Assembly: GCA_017521565.1 (NCBI GenBank)
Contig: JAFXCE010000124.1
Coordinates: forward strand, 1-64,000
Reading direction: 5' to 3'
Length of the DNA: 64,000 nucleotides
From: Clostridia bacterium
GTDB lineage: Bacteria; Bacillota; Clostridia; Christensenellales; Aristaeellaceae
This document shows, one piece after another, positions 25,037-34,105 of this stretch. Position 1 is the first letter of the stretch. Each line of letters opens with the position of its first letter. The notes under the pieces are model-generated. The model was not told the origin of the DNA. It saw only the letters and a program-made list of their open reading frames with translations, and ran no database searches. The position numbers and the translations under genes are program-made.

Positions 25037-26401
25037 GTGAAGAAAGGGATTTCGCTGTCGATCAAGGCGCGCATTACCCTCTGGTATGCGATGCTTCTCG
25101 TGGCGATCTGTACGGCTGCCGCCGTGATTCTTGTGGGCATTTCAGAGCATGCAATCGATGCGTACAGTCGGGATACGCTCATGAGCGCCGCTGTCGTCCT
25201 GATGGATGAGATGGAAGTGGAGCATGGCATGCTGGAGATCGACACCGATCTTGAGGATGTGCCCAATGTCTATGCATCCTTGTTCGAGGAGGACGGCAGA
25301 CTGATTTACGGGCGAAAGCGGGTCAATCTTCCGTTTGAGGATGGCGCTGTACGGGAGACGAAAGGGGCCGGTCACAGCTGGTATATTTATGATGTCAGGC
25401 TCAGTATACCGGAGAAAGGAACTGTATGGCTGAGGCTGTATCTCTCCTCAGACGCCTCCTCCGGCGTATATGATGCGCTTGCGCATTACAGCATATGGCT
25501 GCTTCCTCTGCTGGGGATTCTTGCGCTGGGCGGCGGTTATCTGATTACGGCGCGTGCATTCCGCCCTGTGAAGGAGATGACGCAGCTGGCAGCGTCCATC
25601 GCAGGCGGCAAGGACCTGTCCTGTCGCGTAGTGACGCCGGAAGGCGGAACAGGTGATGAGCTGCATACCCTCGCTGCGACGCTCAACGCGATGCTCGAGC
25701 GCCTGCAGCGGGCGTTTGAACATGAGCGTCAGTTTACCTCGGATGCAGCGCACGAGCTGCGCACGCCGCTTAATGCCATGCGGATACAGGGCGAATATGC
25801 GCTCACCCGGGAGAACTGCGAGGAGAAGGATGAAGCCATTGTGCGCATGCTGGAAAAGAACGGCGAAATGCATGCGCTGGTTAGCCAGCTGCTGATGATC
25901 GCGCGGATGGACGCAGGACAGACGCCGCTGGAGGATGCCTGCGATCTCGCACAGATGGTTGTTCAGGCCGCAGAGGATATGCAGCCGGTTGCGGATGAAC
26001 GGGGCGTGCGGATCGAAACGGAGATCACTCCCTGTGTGGTGCAGGGCAACCGGGCGGTGCTCATGCGCGCTGTGATCAATCTGACGGATAACGCCATCCG
26101 CTATGGCAAAGAGAATGGCCTTGTCCGTATAGCGCTCCATGCCGAAGGGGAAGAGGTGTGCATCACCGTATCGGATGACGGACCGGGGATGGACAAGGAA
26201 GATCTGCTGCATGTGTTCGATCGGTTCTGGCGCGCGGACAGCGCAAGGACATCGCAGGGTACCGGCATCGGGCTGGCGATCGTGCGCGCTGCGGCGCGGA
26301 TGCACGGCGGCGAGGCATACGCCGAAAGTGAGAAAGAAAAGGGAAGCTGCTTCACGATCCGGCTGCCGAAGAACAGAAAGAGAAAAACTGAAAAAAGATG
26401 A
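25037..26401 (+). CDS. HAMP-containing sensor histidine kinase
   Basis: A 454-residue kinase: helix 1 (about 14-36), an extracytoplasmic domain of about 110 residues, helix 2 (about 150-172), HAMP (about 173-228), HisKA with phosphoacceptor His239 in DAAHELRTPLN, and HATPase with NLTDNAIRYG, DDGPGMDKED and GTGIGLAIV. The GTG at 25037 is chosen because GGAAGGGG precedes it; no ATG is well placed. It is 17 nt after the regulator gene. Kinases of this type beside a PepSY-like gene often sense envelope or cationic-peptide stress; the signal here is unknown. Confidence 0.93.
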   Translation: MKKGISLSIKARITLWYAMLLVAICTAAAVILVGISEHAIDAYSRDTLMSAAVVLMDEMEVEHGMLEIDTDLEDVPNVYASLFEEDGRLIYGRKRVNLPFEDGAVRETKGAGHSWYIYDVRLSIPEKGTVWLRLYLSSDASSGVYDALAHYSIWLLPLLGILALGGGYLITARAFRPVKEMTQLAASIAGGKDLSCRVVTPEGGTGDELHTLAATLNAMLERLQRAFEHERQFTSDAAHELRTPLNAMRIQGEYALTRENCEEKDEAIVRMLEKNGEMHALVSQLLMIARMDAGQTPLEDACDLAQMVVQAAEDMQPVADERGVRIETEITPCVVQGNRAVLMRAVINLTDNAIRYGKENGLVRIALHAEGEEVCITVSDDGPGMDKEDLLHVFDRFWRADSARTSQGTGIGLAIVRAAARMHGGEAYAESEKEKGSCFTIRLPKNRKRKTEKR

Positions 26402-26407
26402 TAAACT

Positions 26408-26448
26408 TTCATTTTCTTCATGTTAGATTCATCTACCGGCTTTATACT
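26408..26448 (+). promoter_or_regulatory. TTCAT repeats and -10 before the PepSY-like gene
   Basis: TTCAT occurs at 26408, 26417 and 26428; the last two have the same 11-bp period as before the regulator gene. Ten bp later is TATACT (26443-26448). The repeats take the place of a -35, as in PhoB-type activated promoters. Confidence 0.55.
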
Positions 26449-26469
26449 GGCATCAATAAAAGAAACAAA

Positions 26470-26558
26470 CCGGCATGATGCCGGCTGCATCACCGACAAA
26501 GCAATGTAAATCTTGCATGTTTGCGGACGAGGCCGATGCTTCTCAAATCGATTTACAT
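26470..26558 (+). promoter_or_regulatory. Structured leader of the PepSY-like gene
   Basis: A CCGGCA-TGA-TGCCGG hairpin (26470-26484) is followed by a long-range stem, ATGTAAATC (26504-26512) with GATTTACAT (26550-26558), enclosing a GCAT/ATGC pair. The ribosome binding site lies outside at 26581-26586. Function unknown. Confidence 0.45.
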
Positions 26559-26593
26559 AACAAAAGCCAATCAAGCCAAAGGAGGATATAAGT

Positions 26594-27079
26594 ATGAAGA
26601 ACATCGTAAAGAAGGACTGGGTTATGGTCGTGCTGGTGATCCTGCTGGTGCTGATTTCCTGCGAGGTGTTTGCCGAGAGCGCAGATCCGTATGCAGCGCA
26701 GCGCGAGGCGGCGATTGCGGCGATGAAGGTCAGCCTGCCGGCTGCGGAGGTCGACTATACCGTGCGTGAGCGCGACGACGGACGCTACGAGTGGAACATC
26801 TTCTACGTGCAGGACGGCCGGTTCGGCGTGTGCAAGGTGCTGGAGGCGACCAATGAAGTTCGCCGTGTGGAGCTCTTCAATCCGCCTGCAGGCGCACTGA
26901 AGGCCAGCGAGGCGATGGCGAAGCTGGCGCAGGAGAAGGGCGCGGTGGAGATCACTGATCTGGAGCTCGACTGGGACGATGGCTATCTCAGATACGAGGG
27001 CGAGGCGGTCATGAATGAACGCCGCTACGAGTTTGAAATGGACGTGGACGGCTCCTTCATCGAGTGGGAGCGCGACTGA
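26594..27079 (+). CDS. PepSY-like exported protein
   Basis: A 161-residue protein with an N-terminal hydrophobic stretch (about 10-27) that ends in ISCEVFAES, either a signal peptide or a lipoprotein-like C. The mature part has PepSY-like segments: AMKVSLPAAEVDYTVRERDDGRYEWNIFY and, near the C-terminus, YEFEMDVDGSFIEWE. PepSY proteins often modulate peptidases or sense peptides near the membrane. GGAGGATAT precedes the ATG. Its promoter shares a direct repeat with that of the response regulator, so it is a probable target and possible feedback partner of the system. Confidence 0.75.
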   Translation: MKNIVKKDWVMVVLVILLVLISCEVFAESADPYAAQREAAIAAMKVSLPAAEVDYTVRERDDGRYEWNIFYVQDGRFGVCKVLEATNEVRRVELFNPPAGALKASEAMAKLAQEKGAVEITDLELDWDDGYLRYEGEAVMNERRYEFEMDVDGSFIEWERD

Positions 27080-27090
27080 TAGAAGCTAAA

Positions 27091-27140
27091 GCGCATACAC
27101 GAAAGCTCCCCGGCGGCGCCGGGGAGCTTTCGCTGTATGC
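27091..27140. terminator. Bidirectional terminator between convergent genes
   Basis: GAAAGCTCCCCGGC pairs with GCCGGGGAGCTTTC (27101-27131), and the flanks GCGCATACA and TGTATGCGC (27091-27099, 27132-27140) extend the stem. T-rich runs are short. Confidence 0.7.
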
Positions 27141-27150
27141 GCTTACATAT

Positions 27151-30138
27151 TTACTTTGCCAGCAGCAGATGCATATTCAGGAATTCGGAATCCGCAAGAT
27201 CGACAAGGAATGCATTGTACGACTTTTCATACGTCTCAAACATATCCTTCACATCAAAGACGGTATTGAGGCTGAATGTCCCCATTCTGTATGCGGTGAC
27301 AAATGCGCCGATGCCGGTGTTCTTTCCTGCGATGTCCTCTGTCAGGATTTTTGCCGTATCCACGAAGATATCAAGGAAATCCTGCGCTTCGACTTCGCCG
27401 CCGCTGATGGCCTTTGTCAGCTTGGTCGATACATTGTGGACCATGTAGTAAATCGGGTCGTCCTCCGTGACCGCGTCCAGCATCTTGCTGATATTCCGCA
27501 GACCGACGCCGAAAGCAGACTGGCAATCGACGATCTCCTGAATGATCTTGGAAGAAATGTCTGTCGTGATGCGCCAGTATCCGGAGGCAGCCGCGTAGTA
27601 ATCCAGCGCCTGCATGCACAGATCATAATCATAGAGCTCCTCGTCGGCATAGCTCTGCACCAGTTCATCGATCAGCGCATTGTAGGTTTGGGCGGTTGTG
27701 ATGCACGTTTCCTGCAGCTCGGAGATGATCTTCATCTGCGTCAGCGTCAGAAGAAGCTTGGAATCTACCGCATCCACTGTCACAGCCTGTATGAAATTCT
27801 TGAGCGCTGCGCCGGGGTTGCCCCACAGCAGCTGAAGGCCGGAGGTCGCAATCTCGCCGACCGCCTCCATGCTGAGATCATGGCTGTGGATATCGTTTGC
27901 CAGTTCGGCATGTTCTGCCGCAGTTTTCAACAGGCTGCTGACAGACTCCCTGCGCTTTTGCAGCGTCTGGCTTTCGCCCTGAGCATGATCCCATGCCGTG
28001 TCATCGCCGACAAACAGCCACATGGTCAGCAGCTTTTCAAGCACGGCTTCATCCGTGACCACGCGCAGATTCTCATCCAGATAGAACATCGAAGAGGTCT
28101 TTTCGTTGGTAGGCTGTATGCCGGCATGCTCCTTGAGCAGCTCAGCGCGGTAATAGATTCGATCGCCGATGCGATAGCGCTCAACGAAATCAAACGATTC
28201 GATCGGGAGATCGCTTCCATTGGGGTAGGCTCTCATCAGTAAGCAGCGCCAGCAGTCCGGCAGGAAAGAAGAATTGCGCCAGTAGCTGTCATCGCAATGC
28301 GTGCAGACATAACGGATGACGTGCGCATGGCGTGCAGTGGTGTGCCATGGGACGTAGATGTGATCGGTGCCGCGGTAGTCTGCAATGAATGTGTGGCTGT
28401 TATTTCCAGCAAAAGCTTCGGCGGAAGTATCAGCAAGGCCGTGTATGGTCAGCTTTTTCTTGTATCCGCCCAGCTGCAGCGTACCGACGCTCAGATTGGG
28501 TCCCATCCAGATTGTCTTGATGTACTGCGTACTGTCTCCATAGAATGCCCATGGGTTGACGGACGTCACGCTCTCGGGCAGGAATAGCTCCTCTACACCT
28601 GAACCATAGAACGCCTTTGAATCGATGTACTCCACCGTATCGGGCAGATGCACGCTGACCAGATTGTTCATGCCGTAGAACGCCTGCTCCGGCACCCTTG
28701 TGCAGCCTTCCGGCATGGTGATCGCGGTGAGTCCGCTGCAGCCATAGAACGGGCTTGCGTCGATGCGTTCCAGATAATCGATTCCGTGATTATGATCGAT
28801 AGAAGCGGCAGAAAAACCAACCGCATTCCAGCCGACAGGCAGCTTGACATTCGTCACATTTTTGCAGTTTGCAAAAGCAAAGGTTTCCAGATCGGTCACA
28901 TGATCCGGAATGCGGATCTCCCTCAGATTTTGGCAATTGGCGAATGCACATGAACCGATGGATCGCAGCGTCGAAGGGAAAGAGATGCTGCGAATAGCAC
29001 TATCTGCAAAGAGGAACGGAGCAACGTGTGAAATCCCTTCTGGAATGGCGATGCTGGTGATCTTTGGGCAGCCTTCAAACGGGCCCTCTGTCTGATCAAC
29101 CCATGTATACCACTGATCAGACAGATAGTATTCCACGACGCCAAGATAATCTCGGCCCTGCTTCAGGCCGACTGGATAATTGAACCTTTCCAGATTTACG
29201 CAATTCTTAAAGGCGGATTCACCAAGGCTTTCGAGGCTGCTGGGGAAGTGGATTTCCGTCAGCGATGTGCAGCCCTCAAATGCTCGTGCCCAAATTTTCT
29301 TGATTCCACTCGGAAGCGTGAGATTCCGAAGGGATGTACATCCTTTAAATGCGTTGTATTGGATAACTGTCAGCGAATCCGGAAGCGTCACATTCTGAAG
29401 CGCAGTGCAGCCTTCAAACGCACTTCCAAGATATTGAACGCTTTCTGGCAGGATGATTTCCTCCAGTGCTGTGCAGTTTTTAAATGCACTGCCAATATCG
29501 GTCAGGTTTTGGGAAAGAACGACATGCTCAAGGGCAGTACAGTCTTCAAATGCGTATGATATATTCGTGACCGTGTCCGGTATCACGACACTCGTGATCC
29601 GCGTATTGCCGCTGAAAGCCCGGTATGAGATTCTGACAACGGGCAATCCATTTTCATCATGCGTAGGCAGGCGCAGTTCCGTACTGTTTCCGCTGTAGCG
29701 ATCGATTACGCTGCCGATGACGACCCATTGTCCATCGATGTAACTCGTGGCTTCGCTGAACGTATACCCTGTGGTATCAATGATCAGAGGCTGAACGGCT
29801 ACCTGATTTGCTTCGCACCAGTCCCATGCATAGCTGCCCTCTAGTGCTGTTACTACAACCTTGTGACAACCTAAAAAGGCATCGTCAGCAATCTCATTTA
29901 CCGTATACGGAATGGTGACCTCTGTCAGGTTTCCGCAGGAGGCAAACGCTCTCGCGCCGATGCGCGTCGCTCCGGCGGGGATGACCACCGAGGTGAGGCT
30001 GTCATCACCCATAAAAGCCTCATCTGCCACAGAGGACAGGCTTCGGGGCAGGGTCAGCACACCTTCTGCCGCGTATGCTGCAGATGATAAACACAGCAGC
30101 AGACAGAGTATCCATATCAATCGGAAAGACAGCTTCAT
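27151..30138 (-). CDS. BspA-like leucine-rich repeat surface protein
   Basis: A 995-residue exported protein: signal peptide (residues 1-23, cleavage near AYAAE), then many LRR_5 (BspA-type) repeats over about residues 25-600 with the pattern L-xx-I-x-IP-xx-V--I---AF--C--L. The C-terminal 390 residues are not LRR; they begin with a Cys-rich stretch (VCTHCDDSYWR, then DCWRC) and are mostly helical, with no known anchor or sortase signal. BspA-like repeats mediate adhesion or ligand binding on gut and oral bacteria. AGGAGG lies 9 nt before the ATG at 30136-30138. Promoter at 30189-30217 is a perfect match to consensus. Confidence 0.88.
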   Translation of the reverse strand: MKLSFRLIWILCLLLCLSSAAYAAEGVLTLPRSLSSVADEAFMGDDSLTSVVIPAGATRIGARAFASCGNLTEVTIPYTVNEIADDAFLGCHKVVVTALEGSYAWDWCEANQVAVQPLIIDTTGYTFSEATSYIDGQWVVIGSVIDRYSGNSTELRLPTHDENGLPVVRISYRAFSGNTRITSVVIPDTVTNISYAFEDCTALEHVVLSQNLTDIGSAFKNCTALEEIILPESVQYLGSAFEGCTALQNVTLPDSLTVIQYNAFKGCTSLRNLTLPSGIKKIWARAFEGCTSLTEIHFPSSLESLGESAFKNCVNLERFNYPVGLKQGRDYLGVVEYYLSDQWYTWVDQTEGPFEGCPKITSIAIPEGISHVAPFLFADSAIRSISFPSTLRSIGSCAFANCQNLREIRIPDHVTDLETFAFANCKNVTNVKLPVGWNAVGFSAASIDHNHGIDYLERIDASPFYGCSGLTAITMPEGCTRVPEQAFYGMNNLVSVHLPDTVEYIDSKAFYGSGVEELFLPESVTSVNPWAFYGDSTQYIKTIWMGPNLSVGTLQLGGYKKKLTIHGLADTSAEAFAGNNSHTFIADYRGTDHIYVPWHTTARHAHVIRYVCTHCDDSYWRNSSFLPDCWRCLLMRAYPNGSDLPIESFDFVERYRIGDRIYYRAELLKEHAGIQPTNEKTSSMFYLDENLRVVTDEAVLEKLLTMWLFVGDDTAWDHAQGESQTLQKRRESVSSLLKTAAEHAELANDIHSHDLSMEAVGEIATSGLQLLWGNPGAALKNFIQAVTVDAVDSKLLLTLTQMKIISELQETCITTAQTYNALIDELVQSYADEELYDYDLCMQALDYYAAASGYWRITTDISSKIIQEIVDCQSAFGVGLRNISKMLDAVTEDDPIYYMVHNVSTKLTKAISGGEVEAQDFLDIFVDTAKILTEDIAGKNTGIGAFVTAYRMGTFSLNTVFDVKDMFETYEKSYNAFLVDLADSEFLNMHLLLAK

Positions 30139-30188
30139 GGGGATTCCTCCTGCAGGCACGTACAGCATCACATTTCACTACATCATAG

Positions 30189-30217
30189 ATTATATATTCG
30201 ACGGAATTGACTGTCAA
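30189..30217 (-). promoter_or_regulatory. Promoter of the BspA-like gene
   Basis: Minus strand: TTGACA (30217-30212), 17 bp, TATAAT (30194-30189). Confidence 0.85.
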
Positions 30218-30238
30218 GAATTCCCCGAAATATAAGGA

Positions 30239-30274
30239 AAATGAAAAGGACGGAACAGATTCTGTCTCCGTCCT
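30239..30274 (-). terminator. Terminator of the M18 aminopeptidase gene
   Basis: AGGACGGA (30247-30254) and TCCGTCCT (30267-30274) flank CAGATTCTG; on the minus strand the stem is followed by TTTTCATTTTC. Confidence 0.8.
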
Positions 30275-30305
30275 GATGGGCTTGTGGAATAGGGGGATGC
30301 GAAGA

Positions 30306-31613
30306 TTACTCGATCACGAATGCGCCGTCCGCCTGCATGGCGATGTTTGCTGTGTAAAGTCTATTCAGCGCGCGGATCATGTAATCGACGTCGTCGCAGC
30401 CGGCGGTCTCGTAGCTGGAATGCATCGCCAGCTGCGCAAGGCCGATGTCAACCGTGTTCATGGAGATATGCGTGTTGGCGATGTTGCCCAGCGTGGAACC
30501 GCCCAGCACGTCACTGCGGTTGGCAAAGTGCTGCACCGGTACGCCCGCCTGATGGCAGATCTCCGAGAAGATCGCGCAGGAGACAGCGTCGGTGGTGTAC
30601 TTCTGGTTCGCGTTATGCTTGATGACCACGCCGCCGTTCATGAACGTGCGGTTCTGCGCGTCGTACTTTTCGGGGTGGTTGGGGTGCAGCGCATGCGCGT
30701 TGTCCGCAGAGGCCATGAAGCTGGCGGAGATGGCGGCGCGGATTTCGCTGTCCGACGCGCCGAGCGCCGCACCCACGCGCGCGAATACATCGCCAAGGAA
30801 GGTGGAGTCCGCGCCCTGCTTGGAGCCGCTGCCGACCTCTTCGTTGTCCATCACGGCGAGGACATTGATGTGGCCCTCGGCCTTCGCTGTCAGGAATGCG
30901 GCCAGGGAAGTATAGGCGCACTCGAGATCGTCGATGCGCGGGCAGGAGAAGAACTCGTTCTGCGCGCCCCAGACGCTGCCCGGCGTGCGCGGATAGAGGA
31001 ACAGATCCTGCGCGACGATGGCGTCCTCCTCGCAGCCGGCGGCCTTCGCCAGCTCGGCGCGCAGCATGCCCTTTGCGCCCTTGCCGCCGTACAGCGGCAG
31101 AAGGTCGACCTGCGCATTGTACTTGTAGCCGTCGTTGACCTCGCGGTTGAAGTGGATGGGCATGTTGGGGATGAGCACCGCATCACGGCCAAAGTCGACC
31201 AGCTTTGTCTCAAGCGCGTTTCCTTCGCGCACGAGCACGCGGCCCGCGATGGAGAGCGGGCGGTCAAACCAGGTGGACATGATCATGCCGCCATAGCGCT
31301 CGACGTTCAGGCGGATATGGCCGCCCGCCGCCTCGTCCTCCGTGCTGTGCTTGAGCTTGAAGGTCGGGGAGTCGCTGTGGGAGGCGACGATCTGGAAATG
31401 GGCAAAGCCGGTTTCCGGCACGGCAAAGGCGATGACCGCGCTGCGGTTGCGCGTGACGAAATACTTGCCGCCGGGCACAATCGCCCACGGCGCGCACTCA
31501 TTCAGTTCGGCGAAGCCAGCGCTGCGCAGCGCCTGGCAGATGCTGTCCGCCGCGTGGAACGCGCTGGGGGAGCGCTTGATGAAGTCAAGAAAAAGCTGAA
31601 CATGATTGGACAT
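30306..31613 (-). CDS. M18-family aminopeptidase
   Basis: A 435-residue cytosolic metallopeptidase of the aspartyl-aminopeptidase family. Metal and catalytic residues are visible as His79 and Asp81 in ASHSDSP, Glu258-Glu259 in MDNEEVGS, the ADNAHALHPN segment and a His near residue 407 (AMHSSYE). It trims N-terminal acidic or other residues from peptides. The start at 31613 follows GGAGGAATTTCTC; a longer start 24 nt upstream overlaps the ribosome binding site. It has its own promoter, a nearly ideal TTGACA/TATAAT pair with an 18-bp spacer. Confidence 0.93.
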   Translation of the reverse strand: MSNHVQLFLDFIKRSPSAFHAADSICQALRSAGFAELNECAPWAIVPGGKYFVTRNRSAVIAFAVPETGFAHFQIVASHSDSPTFKLKHSTEDEAAGGHIRLNVERYGGMIMSTWFDRPLSIAGRVLVREGNALETKLVDFGRDAVLIPNMPIHFNREVNDGYKYNAQVDLLPLYGGKGAKGMLRAELAKAAGCEEDAIVAQDLFLYPRTPGSVWGAQNEFFSCPRIDDLECAYTSLAAFLTAKAEGHINVLAVMDNEEVGSGSKQGADSTFLGDVFARVGAALGASDSEIRAAISASFMASADNAHALHPNHPEKYDAQNRTFMNGGVVIKHNANQKYTTDAVSCAIFSEICHQAGVPVQHFANRSDVLGGSTLGNIANTHISMNTVDIGLAQLAMHSSYETAGCDDVDYMIRALNRLYTANIAMQADGAFVIE

Positions 31614-31645
31614 GAGAAATTCCTCCGAAGCTATCAATTTTCTCT

Positions 31646-31675
31646 ATTATACATGCTGTGGGATGCAGCTGTCAA
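31646..31675 (-). promoter_or_regulatory. Promoter of the M18 gene
   Basis: Minus strand: TTGACA (31675-31670), 18 bp, TATAAT (31651-31646). It stands directly behind the terminator of the upstream GH36 gene. Confidence 0.82.
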
Positions 31676-31684
31676 ACGGCATGG

Positions 31685-31709
31685 AAAAAGGGACGGCGAA
31701 AACCGTCCC
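31685..31709 (-). terminator. Terminator of the GH36 gene
   Basis: GGGACGG and CCGTCCC (31690-31709) with an A-run at 31685-31689, which is a T-run on the minus strand. Confidence 0.82.
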
Positions 31710-31727
31710 GTTCATATAGATTGCTGT

Positions 31728-33896
31728 TTAGTCGATTGCCTTCAGGTAGAACTGCTGGCTCATGTAGTCGCCCCAAGGCTTCTTGATGATGATGCCGTAG
31801 TACATCAGCTCGTCGCCGCCGTAGGTCATGCCGGTGTCCTCGTCGCGGTAGGTGAGGTTCGGATCGAGACCGGCAAGGCGCATGAGCTTGTCCTTCATGT
31901 TCGGCACGGCCTGTGCGCAGACATGGGTGACGACGGCTTCGCGCTTGTCCCCCGAGACGGTCATCCACGCCGCTTCGTTGCCCTCGTAGGGGGAGACCAG
32001 ACGGTAGTAATCGCCGTAGAACAGCAGCGGCTGCAGCTGGCGCACGCGCTTGTTCAGCTTGCGGATCTCGGCAATCTCCTCCGCAGGCAGATTTGTCAGG
32101 TCGAACTCGTAGCCGTAGGTGCCGCTCATCGCGACAGCGGCACGGGTGGCAAGCGGGGTGGAGCGGCCGGTCTGGTGGTTCGGCACGGCGGAAACATGCG
32201 CGCCCATCGTGCTCGGCGGGAAGACGAAGGACGTGGAGTGCTGGATTTTGCAGCGCATCCATGCGTCGGTGTCGTCGGTGCACCAGCCCTGCGGCATGAA
32301 GCACATCATGCCCAGGTCGAAGCGCCCGCCGCCGCCGGCGCAGCTCTCAAAGAGCACGTCCGGGAATGCCTGTGTGATGCGGCGCATCATGTCATACACG
32401 CCGAGGATATAGCGATGGCCGAGCTCCTGCTGGCGCTGTGCCGGCAGGCTTGCTGAGCCCCACATGTTGATGAAGCGGTTCATATCCCACTTGACGTAGT
32501 CCACGTTGCCGCGATCAAGCGCCGCGATGATCACATCCACGATATGATCGCGGACCTCGTCGCGGGAGAGGTCGAGCACCAGCTGGTTGCGGTATTCGAT
32601 GCGCGGATAGCCCGGCACGTGGATGCACCAGTCCGGATGCGCGCGATACAGTTCGCTGTCCACGGAGATCATCTCCGGCTCAATCCACAGGCCGAACTTG
32701 AGCCCCAGCGCGTGGATCTCATCGCTCAGATGGCGAAGACCCTTGGGCAGCTTGTTCAGGTCGTCAAACCAGTCGCCCAGCGAGGAATTGTCGCCGTTGC
32801 GATGGCCGAACCAACCATCGTCGAGTACGAACAGATCGATGTCCGCCTCCTTCGCGCAGAGGGCGAGCGAGAGGAGCTTTTCCTCGTTGAAGTCGAAATA
32901 GGTCGCTTCCCAGTTGTTGCACAGGATCGGGCGCGTGCTGTGGGCGAATTTACCGGTGGTGATGTGATTGTGCACCAGCGCATGGAAGCTGCGGCTCATG
33001 CCGCCCATGCCCTCGCAGGAATAGCACAGGTATGCTTCCGGCGTCTGGAAATCCTCGCCCGGCTGCAGCTGCCAGCTGAAGTTAAACGGCTGAATGCCGA
33101 TCTGCGCGCGGGAGATGAAGTGCTGGTCGACGTGCACGCTTGCCTCGAAGCCGCCGGAATAGCACAGCGCAAAGCCGTAGACCTCGCCGCGCTCCTCGGT
33201 GGCGTCCTTGCGGGCGAGCATCATGAACGGGCTGGTCTGCACGCTGGACGCGCCGCGCGTGGAGGATGTACCCTGATCGCCCGGGACGAGCGGACGGGTA
33301 TACATCTGGCGCTCGCGCGTCCATGCGCCGGAGAGCGTTGTGAGGTTGAAATCATAGCCCTCGAAGTCGACGCAGGCGCTCAGCGCTTTGTCGACGGTCA
33401 CGGCAGTCTTTCCGCCGTTGATGATGCGCGCGCTGCGGGCGATCACATCCACATCGCTGTAAATCGTGTAGCACAGCTCGACCGCTACGCCGCTGACTTT
33501 GTCGCGCAGCGTCAGCAGAAGGGACTCAGCCCCTTCGCCGCGGGCGGAGGGCAGCGCGCCAAGCGCCGGCTTTCCGGTCATGATCCGGTGGGATTCATAC
33601 TCAAGCAGCAGCGCGGACATGCCGTTCTCGTGGATGACATGAATCATGCCCTCACGAAGGTCACCTGCAAACGTCGGGCATTCCATCGGCAGGAAATCAA
33701 ACGCAGTCTCGTTCAGGGAGAACGTCTCCTCCGTCCAGATCGTGCGGCGCTCGATCATCCTGTCGGTTACCTTGCGGACGCGGCGGCCCCAGTGCACATG
33801 CATGGGATATTTGCCGCCAGCCAGACGGAAGATGTAGCTGACGCGGTCGTTGGACAGATGGAAAACGCTGGTGCTTGGGTCAAAAAGGATAGACAT
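31728..33896 (-). CDS. GH36 alpha-galactosidase
   Basis: A 722-residue GH36 enzyme of normal length: N-terminal beta-supersandwich, a (beta/alpha)8 barrel and a C-terminal sheet. The nucleophile is Asp471 in YVKWDMNR and the acid/base probably Asp541 in CTDDTDAW; LDDGWFGHRNGD near residue 359, GLWIEPEMIS and ESCAGGGGRFD complete the family. Without a signal peptide it would hydrolyse imported raffinose-type sugars or melibiose. GGAGGATTCTC precedes the ATG. The next gene downstream on the strand, the M18 peptidase, has its own promoter, so this is a single-gene unit. Confidence 0.94.
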   Translation of the reverse strand: MSILFDPSTSVFHLSNDRVSYIFRLAGGKYPMHVHWGRRVRKVTDRMIERRTIWTEETFSLNETAFDFLPMECPTFAGDLREGMIHVIHENGMSALLLEYESHRIMTGKPALGALPSARGEGAESLLLTLRDKVSGVAVELCYTIYSDVDVIARSARIINGGKTAVTVDKALSACVDFEGYDFNLTTLSGAWTRERQMYTRPLVPGDQGTSSTRGASSVQTSPFMMLARKDATEERGEVYGFALCYSGGFEASVHVDQHFISRAQIGIQPFNFSWQLQPGEDFQTPEAYLCYSCEGMGGMSRSFHALVHNHITTGKFAHSTRPILCNNWEATYFDFNEEKLLSLALCAKEADIDLFVLDDGWFGHRNGDNSSLGDWFDDLNKLPKGLRHLSDEIHALGLKFGLWIEPEMISVDSELYRAHPDWCIHVPGYPRIEYRNQLVLDLSRDEVRDHIVDVIIAALDRGNVDYVKWDMNRFINMWGSASLPAQRQQELGHRYILGVYDMMRRITQAFPDVLFESCAGGGGRFDLGMMCFMPQGWCTDDTDAWMRCKIQHSTSFVFPPSTMGAHVSAVPNHQTGRSTPLATRAAVAMSGTYGYEFDLTNLPAEEIAEIRKLNKRVRQLQPLLFYGDYYRLVSPYEGNEAAWMTVSGDKREAVVTHVCAQAVPNMKDKLMRLAGLDPNLTYRDEDTGMTYGGDELMYYGIIIKKPWGDYMSQQFYLKAID

Positions 33897-33932
33897 GAGA
33901 ATCCTCCTGAGATTTGCAGAAATATACAGTCC

Positions 33933-33961
33933 ATTTTCTCATATTGCGAAGCTTGGGTCAA
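33933..33961 (-). promoter_or_regulatory. Promoter of the GH36 gene
   Basis: Minus strand: TTGACC (33961-33956), 17 bp, GAAAAT (33938-33933). Confidence 0.55.
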
Positions 33962-34038
33962 GCAGATTGAATTTAATAACGCAGAATATGCGAAGAGGCA
34001 TTCTGAAGAATTCATGGATAAGAAATTGGTGTTTTGTG

Positions 34039-34067
34039 TAGACGAATCCATCCAAAAGGTTTATGAT
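34039..34067 (+). promoter_or_regulatory. Promoter of azlC
   Basis: TAGACG (34039-34044), 17 bp, TATGAT (34062-34067). The match is moderate. Confidence 0.5.
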
Positions 34068-34105
34068 GTACGTTAGTTTACCAAAGTCCCGGAGGAGGGG
34101 ATTAT

